Shown here: positions 35,448 to 47,691 of the stretch, piece after piece | How positions within the stretch are numbered: position 1 is the first letter of the stretch | Layout of the letters: every line of letters begins with the position of its first letter | Origin: Persicaria tinctoria | Lineage: Eukaryota > Streptophyta > Magnoliopsida > Caryophyllales > Polygonaceae | DNA: 64,000 nt | Reading direction: 5' to 3' | Assembly: GCA_037127255.1 (NCBI GenBank) | Contig: JBANSL010000004.1 | Coordinates: 13,062,967 to 13,126,966 of the forward strand | Made by a program: the position numbers and the translations under genes | Notes under the pieces: model-generated | Seen by the model: only the letters and a program-made list of their open reading frames with translations | What the model was told of the DNA's origin: nothing | The model's database searches: none

Positions 35448-35455
35448 CTTGAGAG

Positions 35456-36301
35456 TGTTTAACCTAACAAGTAAAATAAATTGGACAAAAACATAGAAGG
35501 CAAGGTGGGTTAAGCCCAATTAGATTGGGCCGATCATTGGAAACTTTAATCAGGCGTCTTCTTTCCCAAGCAAACTTCCTTCAGCCTTTTCTGCATCCGA
35601 TACAGAAGCTCTCTCTCTGGAGTTGTAGTTGTAGACGAAGACGAAGAGGAAACTCTCAACACCACACCATCATCCAGGTGATTTTCTTAATTCATTCTCC
35701 CACCCTCCCTCTTCGATATTCTCTTTCCTTTCTCTCTTTTTCGTTGGAAGATATGAATTCAATCGATCGGTTTTTACACGGATCTGATAGGGTTTCTTTT
35801 TGCCAGTTTCATTATTGAATTTTATTTTTGTGAGAACACAGTCTCTGTATTTCGATGGCTGTGAGTTGAAATGTCTACTAATCGGCTCCATTTGTGGATA
35901 GTTCAAATATTTGTATTGATTTCGTCAATTCGATCTTGTTTCGTGGCTGAGAAATGATACGGAATCGATCAGATCTCCTTGTTGAGTTTCTTTTTTCACT
36001 GTTCTTGCCAGTTCATATCGAAGATCCTAAATTTGTGGTTTAATTGCCAGTTTATGCCTTTTGATCCCTGAGATTTGACATCTAATCGAAGCTGGTGGTT
36101 TCAATTGATTGTATAAATCACACTTGTGTATATTTTTTTGGTTTAGCTAGTTGTGGAAGTTCAAGTTTGTTGCTTCAATGTGATTGTAGAACCACTTTGT
36201 TTCAGTTCGGCGTACATAATTGTACCGGTGTAGTAGAACCTTTGCTTGATATGCAAAATTGAGACTTCTGAATTTTTCTATTTTTTATCAGTTGTTGCAA
36301 G
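35456..36301 (+). promoter_or_regulatory. Promoter and 5' UTR (with intron) of the proteasome alpha-4 gene
   Basis: Contains a TGGGCC site-II-type element (about 35526) upstream of the leader. The leader exon ends CATCCAG|GTGATT at 35677. The 5' UTR intron runs 35678-36291 and ends TTTTTATCAG. The start codon follows 10 nt later in context GCAAGATGTC. A segment of this intron (35817-36135) is similar to the S15a 5' UTR intron. The plant-type long leader intron suggests intron-mediated expression enhancement, which is inference. Confidence 0.6.
35817..36135 (+). repeat. Intron segment shared with the S15a gene
   Basis: Aligns collinearly and in the same orientation with 44126-44442. Shared words include TGAGTTGAAATGTCT, TTTGTATTGATTTCGTCAATTC, GCTGAGAAATGATACGGAATC and GTATAAATCACACTTGTGTATATT. 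Small indels and scattered substitutions only. The flanks on either side are not similar. Confidence 0.85.
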
Positions 36302-37051
36302 ATGTCTAGGAGGTATGATAGTCGTACAACGATCTTCTCTCCTGAAGGTCGGTTGTACCAGGTTGAGTATGCTATGGAGGCAATTGGGAATGCAGGGAGT
36401 GCGATAGGGATTCTCTCGAAGGACGGTGTGGTCTTGGTTGGTGAGAAGAAGGTGACTTCCAAGCTTCTCCAAACTTCGACCTCAAATGAGAAGATGTACA
36501 AGATAGATGATCATGTTGCCTGTGCAGTTGCTGGCATTATGTCTGACGCCAACATCCTGATCAACACTGCAAGGTTACAAGCTCAGAGGTACACCTTCGC
36601 CTACCAGGAGCCGATGCCTGTGGAGCAGCTTGTTCAGTCCTTGTCTGACACCAAGCAAGGCTACACTCAGTTTGGTGGACTTCGCCCATTTGGGGTGTCT
36701 TTCCTCTTTGCTGGATGGGATAAGAATCACGGCTTCCAGCTTTACATGAGTGACCCAAGTGGAAACTATGGCGGTTGGAAAGCGGCTGCTGTCGGTGCCA
36801 ACAACCAGGCTGCACAGTCCATGCTTAAGCAGGACTACAAGGATGATATCAGCCGGGAAGAAGCTGTTCAGCTTGCTTTGAAGGTTCTCAGCAAGACGAT
36901 GGACAGCACCAGTCTTACCTCTGAAAAGCTTGAGCTAGCTGAGGTGTCCCTCGCTGCTGGGAAGGTCAAGTATCATGTGCACTCTCCTGATTCATTGAGT
37001 AAGTTACTTGTCAAATATGGATTGACTCAGCCTGCTGCAGAATCCTCTTGA
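36302..37051 (+). CDS. PAC1: 20S proteasome subunit alpha type-4
   Basis: Alpha-ring subunit of the 20S proteasome core in cytosol and nucleus. 249 aa, full length for plant alpha-4 (PAC). The N-terminal alpha-subunit signature YDSRTTIFSPEGRLYQVEYA is at residues 5-24, where it forms the gate and ring contacts. Then GILSKDGVVLVGEKK, the conserved core strands, and the QFGGLRPFGVSFLFAGWD segment. As an alpha subunit it lacks the catalytic N-terminal Thr of beta subunits. The coding region is one exon, though a leader intron precedes it; no lesion is seen. The gene-symbol equivalence to Arabidopsis PAC1/PSMA4 rests on motif recognition. Confidence 0.95.
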   Translation: MSRRYDSRTTIFSPEGRLYQVEYAMEAIGNAGSAIGILSKDGVVLVGEKKVTSKLLQTSTSNEKMYKIDDHVACAVAGIMSDANILINTARLQAQRYTFAYQEPMPVEQLVQSLSDTKQGYTQFGGLRPFGVSFLFAGWDKNHGFQLYMSDPSGNYGGWKAAAVGANNQAAQSMLKQDYKDDISREEAVQLALKVLSKTMDSTSLTSEKLELAEVSLAAGKVKYHVHSPDSLSKLLVKYGLTQPAAESS

Positions 37052-37508
37052 ATTGCTATGTTGCACGGATTTTCTATCTTCAGACTAATTTTAGACTTTG
37101 AATGTTGAATGCTATCTTTTCTTGAGAAGATTTAGTTCCTGTAATGCTACACCTTCTGTGCTATATAAGGCCTGGATATCCGTTTTCATCTTATGTGTTT
37201 GAGATCTCTATGTTTTCTTATTATGGTTTGTTGTTACCTGCTCGAAAAAAGTGGTGTTTGTGTGCAGCTTGTTGGGAAAGTTGTTTTGGTACGATATCGA
37301 CAAGTCCAAGATTCGAGTGATAAACGAGGATAATTGGCTGATGATCAAGAAATAACACTGGCCTGCATTGTTGTTGAACTGGAATAATTTAAGCATCTAT
37401 TTATATACTAACATATCATAAAATGTTTCTTCTACCGTTGTAACAAATCTGTGTTTCCCCTTTAATCATGCATATATAAAATAAAACTTGTCTTGTAAAT
37501 AAGAATGC
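37052..37508. other. Converging 3' regions of PAC1 and the bHLH gene
   Basis: The 3' flank of the proteasome gene runs toward the oppositely oriented bHLH gene. AATAAAA-like words near 37480 could serve the bHLH or proteasome transcript; not resolved. Confidence 0.4.
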
Positions 37509-39055
37509 CTAAAATCCCCAGGAGCTGATGATCTTGGACACACCCTGGTTGCTGTTGCTATCATCAGCCGAATCGTCGACTGAAAATTGGCTTGTCATAG
37601 ACAATGGGACCAGCAACAGCCCTTTGCTTCGCAGGTCCGGATACCACTTCTCTGGATCCCCGTGCATCAGCTGCGTGATTTCAATGTACATTCCGGAAAT
37701 CGAAGGGTACATTCAATGATTATTTCTAATGGGAAAGACGAACTCGAAATTGCTTAGGCACACGCACCTGTGGGTGAAGGGGTCTGGTTCCGAAGTATGA
37801 AACTGATAGCCTCTACAAGTACATTCAAGAACAAGATTACTATAGCATCAAAGCTACTTGGGAAAAAAAAAAGTTAAGATGGTTTAATTTTTAGGCTTTT
37901 AGTGGTTCAAGTTGTTCGTTTACCCGGATTTCCTGATGAGCGATCTTGATGTACATACAAGCTTCTTGAAGAACAGAAGCTGTGTCAGTCTGCACAAAGA
38001 AACCCCGAGAATGGTAACAAGTTGAAGAACTCGACAATTCAGCATCCTTTTTATAGATTGGAAACTTATATATGGTAATGCTTTTGAGTTTATGAAGAAT
38101 CAACCTTTCCATAAGGAGATACAACTTTCTGCAAGGATGTGATCTTGTCACTTAGTTTCTGACTCCTCCTTGCTGGCGCCTACACGAATGCAACAGCGAA
38201 ATCAAAATCCAAGACGAAGAACAGGCCATGGCAGGAAACTTAACTTTGAAACTACGTACTTTCGTTACCTTAAGCACTTGTGCTTTCCTTTTAAAGGCCT
38301 GTGATTCAACAGCAAATGGTGTGTTGCTGATCATACTAAAGAGGCCGTCTCTCGGGACAAACTCCTCAAGAGGACGCTTTCTCGAATCTCTTAACAAGTC
38401 CTGAAAAAACAATACACAGTGTCACACTTTCAATTCAGTCTACGAAAACATGAAGTTTCCTATAGTTTCATTAGTAACACACTGATTGAAATGGTTGCCC
38501 AAAATGTCTCCCTTCCTCGACATTACTAGGAGGTACGAGAGGATTCATCGCAGGAGACGCGTGTGGCACTGAAATCAACATTGCAATGTCAGCATCCGAT
38601 GATTTTGTAATCGACAGAGCAGGATATAAGAAGAGTACTCGAAGGCCCAACCTGCCGGTGTGAGGTAAGAGAATCCAGAAGAAAACGCGAATCCTTGATG
38701 ATTGAGATCAGCTTGATTGCTTTCTAGCCCTTCGGAATCAAGAGCAACATGGCTTCCAATATCATTCCTACAGAAGAGAATCAAACCACAAGAACTAAAC
38801 TAAGACGATATCGTTATATCAATCAATGAATGACTATAAAGGCATACATATCACTGCACATTTGCAAGGACATGCTTGGATCTGGCTCGAGATTCTGGCT
38901 GATTCCTGCGAGGGAAAACCCGAAAAATCCGATATGTTAATGGGGAACCAAACAAATGCATTATTTGTAATTACAAGGAAATAGGTAAGAGGGGTCACAC
39001 CGGAGTTGTGTTGCTGCAAGAACAAAGTCGAAGGCAATGTCGAGTAGCTCCTCAT
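37509..39055 (-). CDS. Atypical bHLH transcription factor (possibly incomplete 5' end)
   Basis: Nine exons fit by phase: 39055-39001, 38905-38848, 38767-38652, 38568-38483, 38400-38269, 38179-38105, 37989-37924, 37812-37768, 37670-37509, giving 264 aa. The bHLH is built from KRKAQVLKAPARRSQKLSDKITSLQKVVSPYGK (exons 5-6) and TDTASVLQEACMYIKIAHQEI (exon 7), the usual split for the plant bHLH110/111/112/123 type. The basic region is atypical (no His-Glu-Arg E-box set). Then GDPEKWYPDLRSKGLLLVPLS, the family's conserved C-terminal DLRSRGLCLVP-like motif. The frame stays open upstream of 39055 to a possible acceptor (TTTCCTCTAG, about 39110), reading AIDLQRSRISPTLSLK. An upstream exon may therefore exist, but I could not find it. 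Nuclear DNA-binding regulator by family. Confidence 0.8.
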
Positions 39056-39399
39056 CTTTAGCGAAAGGGTTGGTGATATCCGCGACCTTTGAAGATCAAT
39101 CGCCGGCCTAGAGGAAATGAAGGAACTGAATCCACAAACACCAGATCAAAGTTGAGAAGATGAATCAATTTTTGTTGACAAGGAAAAAGGGAATGAATTT
39201 GGTTAAGCAACATACATAGATATAGATTGATGGAAGAACAAGAACTACAAAATGTAACATAACACACTTGAAAATATAAAGATATGAATCTACTTATAGT
39301 GTTATATAGGCAACAAACGTGTAGAACTAAATTGTGAGTCATTTTGAGTAATGCTTTGGGCTTTCTTTTAGTTTCCTTTTTAAGTATCACAACTTATTT

Positions 39400-41644
39400 A
39401 TTATGATGAATACAATGTTAAACGTCCTAATCATCATTAGCACTGCTAAAAACAATTGATTGGGGATATCTAAAACTGATGTAATTAATGACTTGATGAG
39501 AAATTTTGGCATTGAAAAAATTGGGTTTTTGTGAAAAATCGAGATCGATTATTGATCGTTGCTAATAATGTTGATCAAGCCTATATGGGGATTAATTTAA
39601 TCAGTTCCTCTGACCTATAAATATCTTAATTGAAAAATTGTTAACTTAAATATGAATTAACATGTCATAAAAAATACTTTAAATTTTGATAAATTAATAA
39701 ATACAGTATGATGCAATCTTAATAAAATCGGAAAATTTAACATATACTTTTCACCGGTAAGGATCATCTGGTCCGCATTTATAGTCCATTTTTTTTTATT
39801 GGTTGAAAGCAATTATAATACTACCTTATTTATTAAGAAAAATAATAAAATAATTCGGCACAACCAATCACGCGATATGGACTATATAATAGACCAAAAT
39901 TAGCTCAAACTTTGAAGATTGTAAAAACTAGCATCTACTATATGTGATGAGTTTTTAATAATAGCTCGATCAATCATCCCTTTAAATGAGATTTTTATTT
40001 ATTAAAACTTACATTCAATCATCAAAAACCTTTTATACTATCCGCTATTAGTTTGTTATTTTTCCTTTACAATATAGAATCAAGATGAAAATTGAGAGTT
40101 AATCTAAGTTCTAACCATGGGTTGGGTTCATTTTGAATCTAATTTGATGAGATGTTGATCAAACCATCTTGGCGAGATTTTAAGAGAGAATTCCTAATAA
40201 GAGGCACAAACCAAAAAAGAGTCGAAGAATCGAAATCACTTGAAATGCATGGCTAAGAGCCTAAGAGTGTGAATAATAGAGTAACGAAGAGTGTTCAAGT
40301 ACGTGAGAAGCAGAGAGCATTCTTGCTATACATTTCCTTCTAATTCTTATAAACCTCAACAAATCAGCTTACAAAAAGAGTCTTGAAAATTTGAACCTTA
40401 GTCGATCAATCCCTCAAGCACATCATGATATGTTGATGTGCTTGACGATTGATTTTGATATGAAATCTCGTTTTCAACTATATGATACTTGAATTTTAAT
40501 GCCATTTTTGGAAATTTTAAAAATTGATGTTTTCACTGCCTCAAACTTGGTTTATTTTATAATCCCTCCAATCTAAATATATAATGCATTTTAAAGATGA
40601 TATTTGGTCAATAATATAAGATGTTTTAGGTAACAATGTGCTTTTTATTGATTCATTTATTTTCCTAATATACTATTTTACTCTATCATTAATTACTAGC
40701 TAGCTTTTTTCCTTTGAAAAAAAACTGCACAAATTTTTTAAATCTCGGGAGTATTATATTTTAGATTTTTTTTTTGTCTTAGTTTAGTTTAATCAGCCTA
40801 AGTTGTTTCATATCTTCAGGTACAATGTGATCCATTTAAGTACAAAAAAACTTCATGCATTCTCTAAGAGAATTCGAATTTTCAACCTCTTGGGTATCCA
40901 ACTTGTGATTGATGCCATCTTATATTTTAGATTGGGGGACAAGGAATTACCCATATATGTACACAATCTATCTAGCTAGCTCGTTTTTGGTAACTTGACA
41001 AATTGCATCAGAAATTCCACATACGAAAAGGATATGATGAACAACATACATAAATTTTTTATGAGTACTTGAGCCTGCTCCAAAATTTAGGTTTATACAT
41101 GATGAAATGATTTTTTTATCCTTAATCCACAAAATGAACAACATACGTATTACTTACAAAGATGTATTGAATCGATCCCTATTGTATATTAGTTAGGTCC
41201 AAATTACCCGGAAATTTTAGGGTCGAGACTCGATGACTCGTTGGATCAAATCGACCCAATGAGTCAACACCATGCAGACACCACATATATATTTTATAAT
41301 TATAGTATGTTTACCACTTATTTGTACAAATATGATTTTTTATGCTTAAAATATTTATATAATATTGTTATAATAATATTTATAAATTTAATTATAATAT
41401 TATTATTTAGATTAATTTGACTTATTTATATTACAATTTAAATTTGATAATATTTTACTATTCTTAAAAAGTTCGAGCTTTTTGACCCATTGGGTTGACC
41501 CGAAATCATGACAAACCCGGTTGGCTTGACTCGAAATGACCGATAATCCGATTGATCCAAAATCGAATGACCTCAGCCCGAACCCAATCCGAATGAACCG
41601 ATTGACAGATCTAGGCGAGCTCGATTGATCTATATTGAAATTAG
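39400..41644. other. AT-rich intergenic DNA with decayed repeats
   Basis: No coding frame. At 41195-41640, words such as GACCCAATGAGTCAA, TTGACCCGAAA and GACCGATAATCC alternate, suggesting an old MITE of the simple-motif type, but no ends or target duplication were found. Around 40565 (AATCCCTCCAATC) and 40745 (CTCGGGAGTATTA) may be remnants of a Stowaway MITE. Confidence 0.35.
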
Positions 41645-41836
41645 TTGCTCCGTATTTTGCGTGTCTCCCTCCGCTTGTACTGCACTTTTTCTTTTCTCTT
41701 CGGTTTCTATGTTGTATTTTCTATTTTTATGTTGTATGTTTTGACGGATTGCCGTCTGCCGACTTTGTCGTCCTGTCGAGGTCTGGGCCTGTCCAGCCTC
41801 GAATTATTTCCTAAAAAAAAAAAAAAAAAAAGCATG
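41645..41836 (+). repeat. Poly-A-tailed retroposon copy
   Basis: Ends CTCGAATTATTTCCTAAAAAAA with an A run at 41813-41831. The body has TATGTTGTATGTTTTGACGG and CCGTCTGCCGACTTTGTCG. It matches the inverse of 26514-26711. The short frame through it is incidental. Confidence 0.6.
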
Positions 41837-41839
41837 TAA

Positions 41840-42847
41840 TGTAGATAGGTCTAATCAGGATGGAATGGAGATGGGACGAAAAGGGTCTAATCATCTCTTG
41901 TGTATACAGATAGGAAAGGAAAGGGAGATTGAAGAAAGCATCAATGGTTAAACCTACTCAATGTTTCCATATTTAATTATTAATATCTATTAAGACTATA
42001 GCCAAGTTTTCATTTTTTAGGGTTAGTAGGACAATGATATCAAACGGAACTTGCTATATTTAGGGCCTTTTTTAGAAGCTGCATTATTATATATATAACT
42101 CTTTCATTGTGTTTTTGTTCACGCAACCCCCAGGCCAGATTTCATTCAAGTATTCAATACTACTACCAGTAGTTTTTTTATGTCAAAAGAGCTCATTTAT
42201 ACTCTTATCTATATAATTAGGTAAACATCATGGAGAAAGGGGTATGCTGCCGCTTAGTAGATTCCATCCAGCGTTAGGGAAAGCGTTTTGCTTTACAAAT
42301 GTACGATACGACGTAGACCTAAATCCTAATTATATGAACATAATGATTTATATATAATTTATAAAGTCAATCGATCAACTCGTTTATGAAGAATATATAT
42401 GAACTTATTGACATAAATGTACTAGTTATCCAACATTACAATTTAAAAAGGGTTTGTCTAAGGAGGAGATGGTTGGGGTTGTGGGTAGAGTCTCACGTTG
42501 AAAAACAAGGTGAAAATCAAATCAAAATATAAAGAAGGGGAAAACTGCTACACAATTGCTTAAATTTTTGTGTAAAGTGGTGGATCCTGACCTTATAAAC
42601 AAAAACAAAATAAACCCTTTGATTTTAGTTTGTATTATATAATGTATAGTTGTGAGGGATTTTAGTAACATCAACAAAAATTGAGATGGATATATGGGTG
42701 TGTGTCATTTACAAGAAAATGTGCTTTGCCTGCATTACATAACTCTATGATTGTCTTTTTTCTTTATGCAATAGTTGTATATCGATCAAAAGAGTTTATA
42801 ATTAGGTGTGGTTTAGGAGATTTTATTGTTAAAAAACCATTCATTTT
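41840..42847. other. Intergenic DNA, no gene seen
   Basis: AT-rich, no domain-bearing frame and no clear repeat boundaries. Confidence 0.4.
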
Positions 42848-43240
42848 TTTTTTGACAAGGCAATATTTTGAGTGGTGTCAATCCCGACATGACCACCATC
42901 CAAGAGCGTCCTTAAGGACGAGAATATATAAGTTTGAAGTCAATGCATGATGAAAATGTGCCACACAATCCACAATATTTTTGACTTCCCTAAAAATGTG
43001 GCGGTAATCCAGTACCTTGAAGAACTGCATCACGAAGAGCGTGTTTGAGAGCAACATCTCGATCTTCCAAAGGACACTTCCCCCGCCCGACTACATCATT
43101 CATGGTGACCAAATTGTCTCCCTCCACCTCAATTATGTGGATGCCAAGAACCTTAGCCCTTGCAATCCCTTAATTGTGTCCAAGAGCCTCAGCAACCAAT
43201 AAGCTCAACTAGAATTGTCAGCCACCCCTACAAGTGAGGT
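42848..43240 (-). pseudogene. LINE RNase H-like (RVT_3) remnant
   Basis: Minus-strand translation gives GIARAKVLGIHIIEVEGDNLVT (the ...VEGDS.. RNase H strand) and, after a frame change, HIFREVKNIVDCVAHF, matching the HVYREGNRVADCLAKFG-type end of plant LINE RNase H domains. In-frame stops are present. A T run at 42844-42853 on the plus strand could be the poly-A tail of the insertion. The rest of the LINE is absent. Confidence 0.6.
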
Positions 43241-43284
43241 TTGTATATACCTCCTTTTTTGTGTTTGTACCCTAAAAAATGCTA

Positions 43285-43518
43285 CCCCTGTCTCATATTA
43301 AATGTCGTTTGTCTTTTTCTTCACGCTTTTTAAGGACCGAAAAACTCTATGAAATATTATTATTTTTAATTAAATTTTTTTATATAATTTGATACTTATT
43401 ACTATAAATATCAAATTATATAAAAAAATTAATTAAAAAAATAATATTTCATAGAGTTTTCCGCTTCTTAAAAAGCGTTCAGAAAAGTAAAACGACATTT
43501 AATTTGAGACGGAGAGAG
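43285..43518. mobile_element. Stowaway-like MITE
   Basis: 234 bp between TA duplications (43283-43284, 43519-43520). Left end CCCCTGTCTCATATTAAATG; right end CATTTAATTTGAGACGGAGA.. is its inverse with a few mismatches. Arms are complementary through TTTCATAGAGTTTT. Same length class as the other Stowaway copies, but a different sequence family. Confidence 0.75.
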
Positions 43519-43658
43519 TATTTTTTTTTCCAAACGAGGAGGCTAAGTAAATTTATCGAAATTTATGTATCATATACTCATTAGGGACTTTACTATTATA
43601 TGATTAGAGAGGTCACTCGATTATGATTTCTCATTAATTTTCAATATATTTGAAGAGT

Positions 43659-43800
43659 TTATCTCCTCCGACCGAAAAAAAAAAAACTTATTAGTGATTT
43701 TATTGCATTACTAGAAATCATACAGTATATATTTTTTTTGTAATAAGAGTATACAGTATATATTTTTTTTGTAATAAGAGTATACAGTATATACATACTC
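43659..43800. repeat. Short tandem duplication
   Basis: ACAGTATATATTTTTTTTGTAATAAGAGTAT occurs twice in succession (about 43722-43753 and 43754-43785), followed by a partial third start. Non-coding. Confidence 0.6.
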
Positions 43801-43849
43801 CATAGTCCGTACTTGTATAAAGACAGAAAACCCAATGGACCGAATCGGC

Positions 43850-44471
43850 CCAAAGGTTATTATAGTTGGGCCTGCCCAAATTATGAAAGTTGAGATGTCT
43901 CGATGTGAATGAACTAGGGTTTGTGATGTCTCCTAATTTAAACCCTAGTACTCATCTCCTTATTTCTTTCTTCCCTTCGTTTGCTCTGAGAGGCTGAGTG
44001 AGGCGTGTTGTGATCTCGGATTATCCCCTCTCCCTCCCAAGGTATTATCTTCGTCTTATCGTTGTTTCAAATTTAGATTTTGTATTACACATCCTCTCTG
44101 CGAGTTCGTTCGATTCGTAAGATTCTGAAATTTTGTTTTTATGAGTAGTCTCTGTATTTCTGTGAGTTGAAATGTCTCCGACTAATCGGATCAATTTGTT
44201 GATGTTTCAAATATATTTGTATTGATTTCGTCAATTCGGTTTTGTTTCGTCGCTGAGAAATGATACGGAATCTATCAGATCTCTTTGTTGAGTTTCATTT
44301 TTTACTGTTCTTGCTAGTTCGTATCAAAGATCCTAAATTTGTGGTTTAATTTCCAATTTACGCCTCTTTCATCCCTGAGATTTGAAACATCTAATCGATG
44401 CTGGTGGTTTCAATTGAATGTATAAATCACACTTGTGTATATTCTGTTGCTTCTAAGCAGTTTGAGGAAAA
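43850..44471 (+). promoter_or_regulatory. Promoter and 5' UTR (with intron) of the S15a gene
   Basis: Has the classic plant ribosomal-protein promoter pair: site-II word TGGGCC (about 43866, GTTGGGCCTGCCC) and telo-box AAACCCTA (about 43941). The leader exon ends CTCCCAAG|GTATTA at 44041. The leader intron 44042-44460 ends CTTCTAAGCAG, and the ATG lies 11 nt on. Most of the intron (44126-44442) is similar to the proteasome leader intron. Confidence 0.7.
44126..44442 (+). repeat. Intron segment shared with the proteasome alpha-4 gene
   Basis: Counterpart of 35817-36135, same orientation relative to transcription. Similarity stops about 18 bp before the 3' splice site and about 85 bp after the donor. 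By eye, identity is roughly 85-90 percent, not computed. Confidence 0.85.
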
Positions 44472-45042
<571 letters not shown>

Positions 45043-46194
45043 ACTGAAGCTGTTTTGTTTAATGAAATATGTTCTGTTGGGTGTAGTTGAGACTTGAGAA
45101 CATCATCTCTTTTGCTGATTTCCATTCCGGTTTTGAAATTTTTATTTGAATGTAAGGCAGTAGGCACTATTTTGCAATTGAGAAACCCATATGACTTTTG
45201 TGTTCCATGTTACTTCTTTTTATGCATGTTTTTTACGATCTTGAGATAGTTACTGCTATGCAATTCTTTGACCCCTTTAATATTGTTTTGCAACTTTATT
45301 TATGGATGTTAGCAAACTCTAGAGTTAACTGCTGCTGGGTATATAATCTTGTTGCCTTCTACTATTCCACTTTCTCTCATTTCATTGACTAATTTTTGAA
45401 AAGGGTAATTATATACACCTTCAAATCCTATACATCTCCCTTATCTGTACTAACAAATTAGCATGGGTCTTTCACTTTAATTAACTTCTACCAAAACCAT
45501 TTGTTACCTTTTGCCTGATTTCACTTGATAGTAGGCTACTTTATGTTTTCCCCTATTGATCAACGAGTCAATTTAGCTTCACAAATAGGTTATCCAGGAA
45601 GATAAGTTAGTAAATCCTACCATGACATGGACATTGAGAAGATACCATCTCAGAAGCCCAAAAAAGAGATGGAATCAAGAACAAGGTGTACATTTGTTCT
45701 TGATTCCATCCAAAAACTTGTTTTCGATTCCCGCTAGTTTGCCATTAGTTAGTTCAAAGGTGTGTTACAACTTTGAGTCTTTGATTGACTCCTATACAAG
45801 GAGTATAGAAAACCATAATGTGTATAAACAGTTCGGAAGGAGTAGGAGTATATTGGGTGGTTTATTTGGATGTTGAATACAATGAGGGTGTCTCTCCAAG
45901 GTCCAAGGATGGGAAACTCGTCGGTTTATTAGGACATTGTACTTTATACTACTAAAGAGGGATGAGGGATTTTAATAACTTCATCATGTCATTACAAGAC
46001 AATGCTTTGAATGCACACGACAAAGCACTTTGATTGTCTTTTTGTTTACGTAGACAGGGTTTCATTCAAGAGTCTCATTTCAAAAGAGTTTATTAGGCTA
46101 TTAGGAGAAAATAGTTTGTAAAGGTAGGAGATATAGATAGACCTTTTGTATAAAATGATAAGCGTCTCCACACTCTTTACGTTTTAATTCCTCA
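45043..46194. other. 3' flank of S15a and intergenic DNA
   Basis: The first 150 bp are probably the 3' UTR. The remainder has no domain-bearing frame. ATGACATGG.., CAAGAACAAGG and TTGTTCTTGATTCC (about 45668-45706) form a short inverted repeat. Confidence 0.4.
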
Positions 46195-46440
46195 TGTCTT
46201 TAATAAGAGCTTCACAAGCAATCGCCCTGCTACAGCCCGAAACTTAACTGTAGCCAGCTCATGGGCAACCTCATTACATTTCCTACGTACGGATTACATA
46301 GACCTGAATAGTGAATACAGAACAGATGGATTCATCCATACAATTTAACCAATCAACTTGATCAGCTAGAGTTGTCTCCTCCGACGAGTAAGGCTTGTTA
46401 TTCTGCAGTGTGTTTGTACCGTTTGAAACATGTCATTTTC
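46195..46440 (-). pseudogene. LINE RNase H-like (RVT_3) remnant
   Basis: Minus strand reads RRKCNEVAHELATVKFRAVAG, similar to the REGNxVAHxLA end of plant LINE RNase H domains. Frames before it are interrupted. The plus-strand end (46366-46400, AGTTGTCTCCTCCGACGAGTAAGGC) resembles 43210-43240, so it is probably the same LINE family as the remnant at 42848. Confidence 0.45.
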
Positions 46441-47442
46441 GCTAGAAGTGGAGTTTTAGTGTTTTTTTTTTTATCGACAGTTTATCTCATTAGGGATTTT
46501 ATAACATCAATGGAAGTAATTGAATGTGACTATAAAACAATGCTTTGATTGGTCCCTTGTAGAGGTATATTTGTTTTTGAGGGATCTCGAGGGATTTTAA
46601 GAGGGGAAAACAAGAGATCTTTTTCCCATGTTTGACTAATGAAAAGAAAGATTGATTTGGAAATTAGAAGGGGAGGGGAGAGAAATCACTCGTTAAGTGA
46701 ATCACTCCATTTTGGTTTTTTTAGGGATCTCTAGAGAAATTACTGGTTAAGTGATCCTCACTTCCTCAGGGGTGTCTCCTCTGCAAGGTAAAACCCAAAT
46801 AGGGCCAATGACATGGCCTTTGAGGGCACGTGTAGAGCATGTTTTTTCCCCAAAACCCAGCCAAAACGACGCTGTTTAATTGATGTGGATGATAAAATGC
46901 AGTGTTTTATTACTCTAGCTCTTATTTTGGGCTGACTTGCTGCCACGTGATCAGTGAATGGGCACTACGTGCCATTGCTTTTTTTTTTTATTACAAAATA
47001 TAAAATATTTTACAACATATCTACTTAATAAAAAATATTTAATTTTTTTTTTGAATTGTTTAGAGATTGACTTGCATCACATCCTGCTATCTTTACCCCC
47101 AACTAGTTCTCCATATTGAGTTTTTGGAAAATATTAAGATTGGTTTTGGTCGAACAACTTTCTATTACATTTTCCAAAATAGAGGATGAGGAGAAAAAAT
47201 GGAAAATATTATCTAAATTTGGAGAAAACTCTATTTATATTGGGATAACTCTATAATGGAGAATCTGTTGGAATTTAACCCCAAAAAATTCAGAATATGT
47301 GATTTATAATTCTCCATTTTAAAGAATTTTTTTACGAAAGTTGTTTGGCGTGCTCTAAGAATGCCCTTAGACGATGAGATCTTCCCCAAATCGCTTTCCA
47401 TTACAATTTTTTTTAAAATATTATTTAATTTAATGTACAAAA
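46441..47442. other. Intergenic DNA, no gene seen
   Basis: AT-rich. GAGGGATCTCGAGGGATTTT and related words at 46575-46790 suggest a decayed MITE, but ends were not defined. The small frame at 46758-46946 is not supported. Confidence 0.35.
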
Positions 47443-47632
47443 TCTATTACTAACTATTAAAACAAAAGCCTTACCGATGACGTGGTGCCCTCCCCTTGAT
47501 CTTAGATCTTTTAACCAATCACCTTAGCCTAAATTACAATTTTAGTATTTTTTTATAAAAAAAACAATGGGATTAGTTCAAAACATAAAAAATAATAATA
47601 AGAAAACATAAAATTAGTATTAGTAATATGTA

Positions 47633-47691
<59 letters not shown>

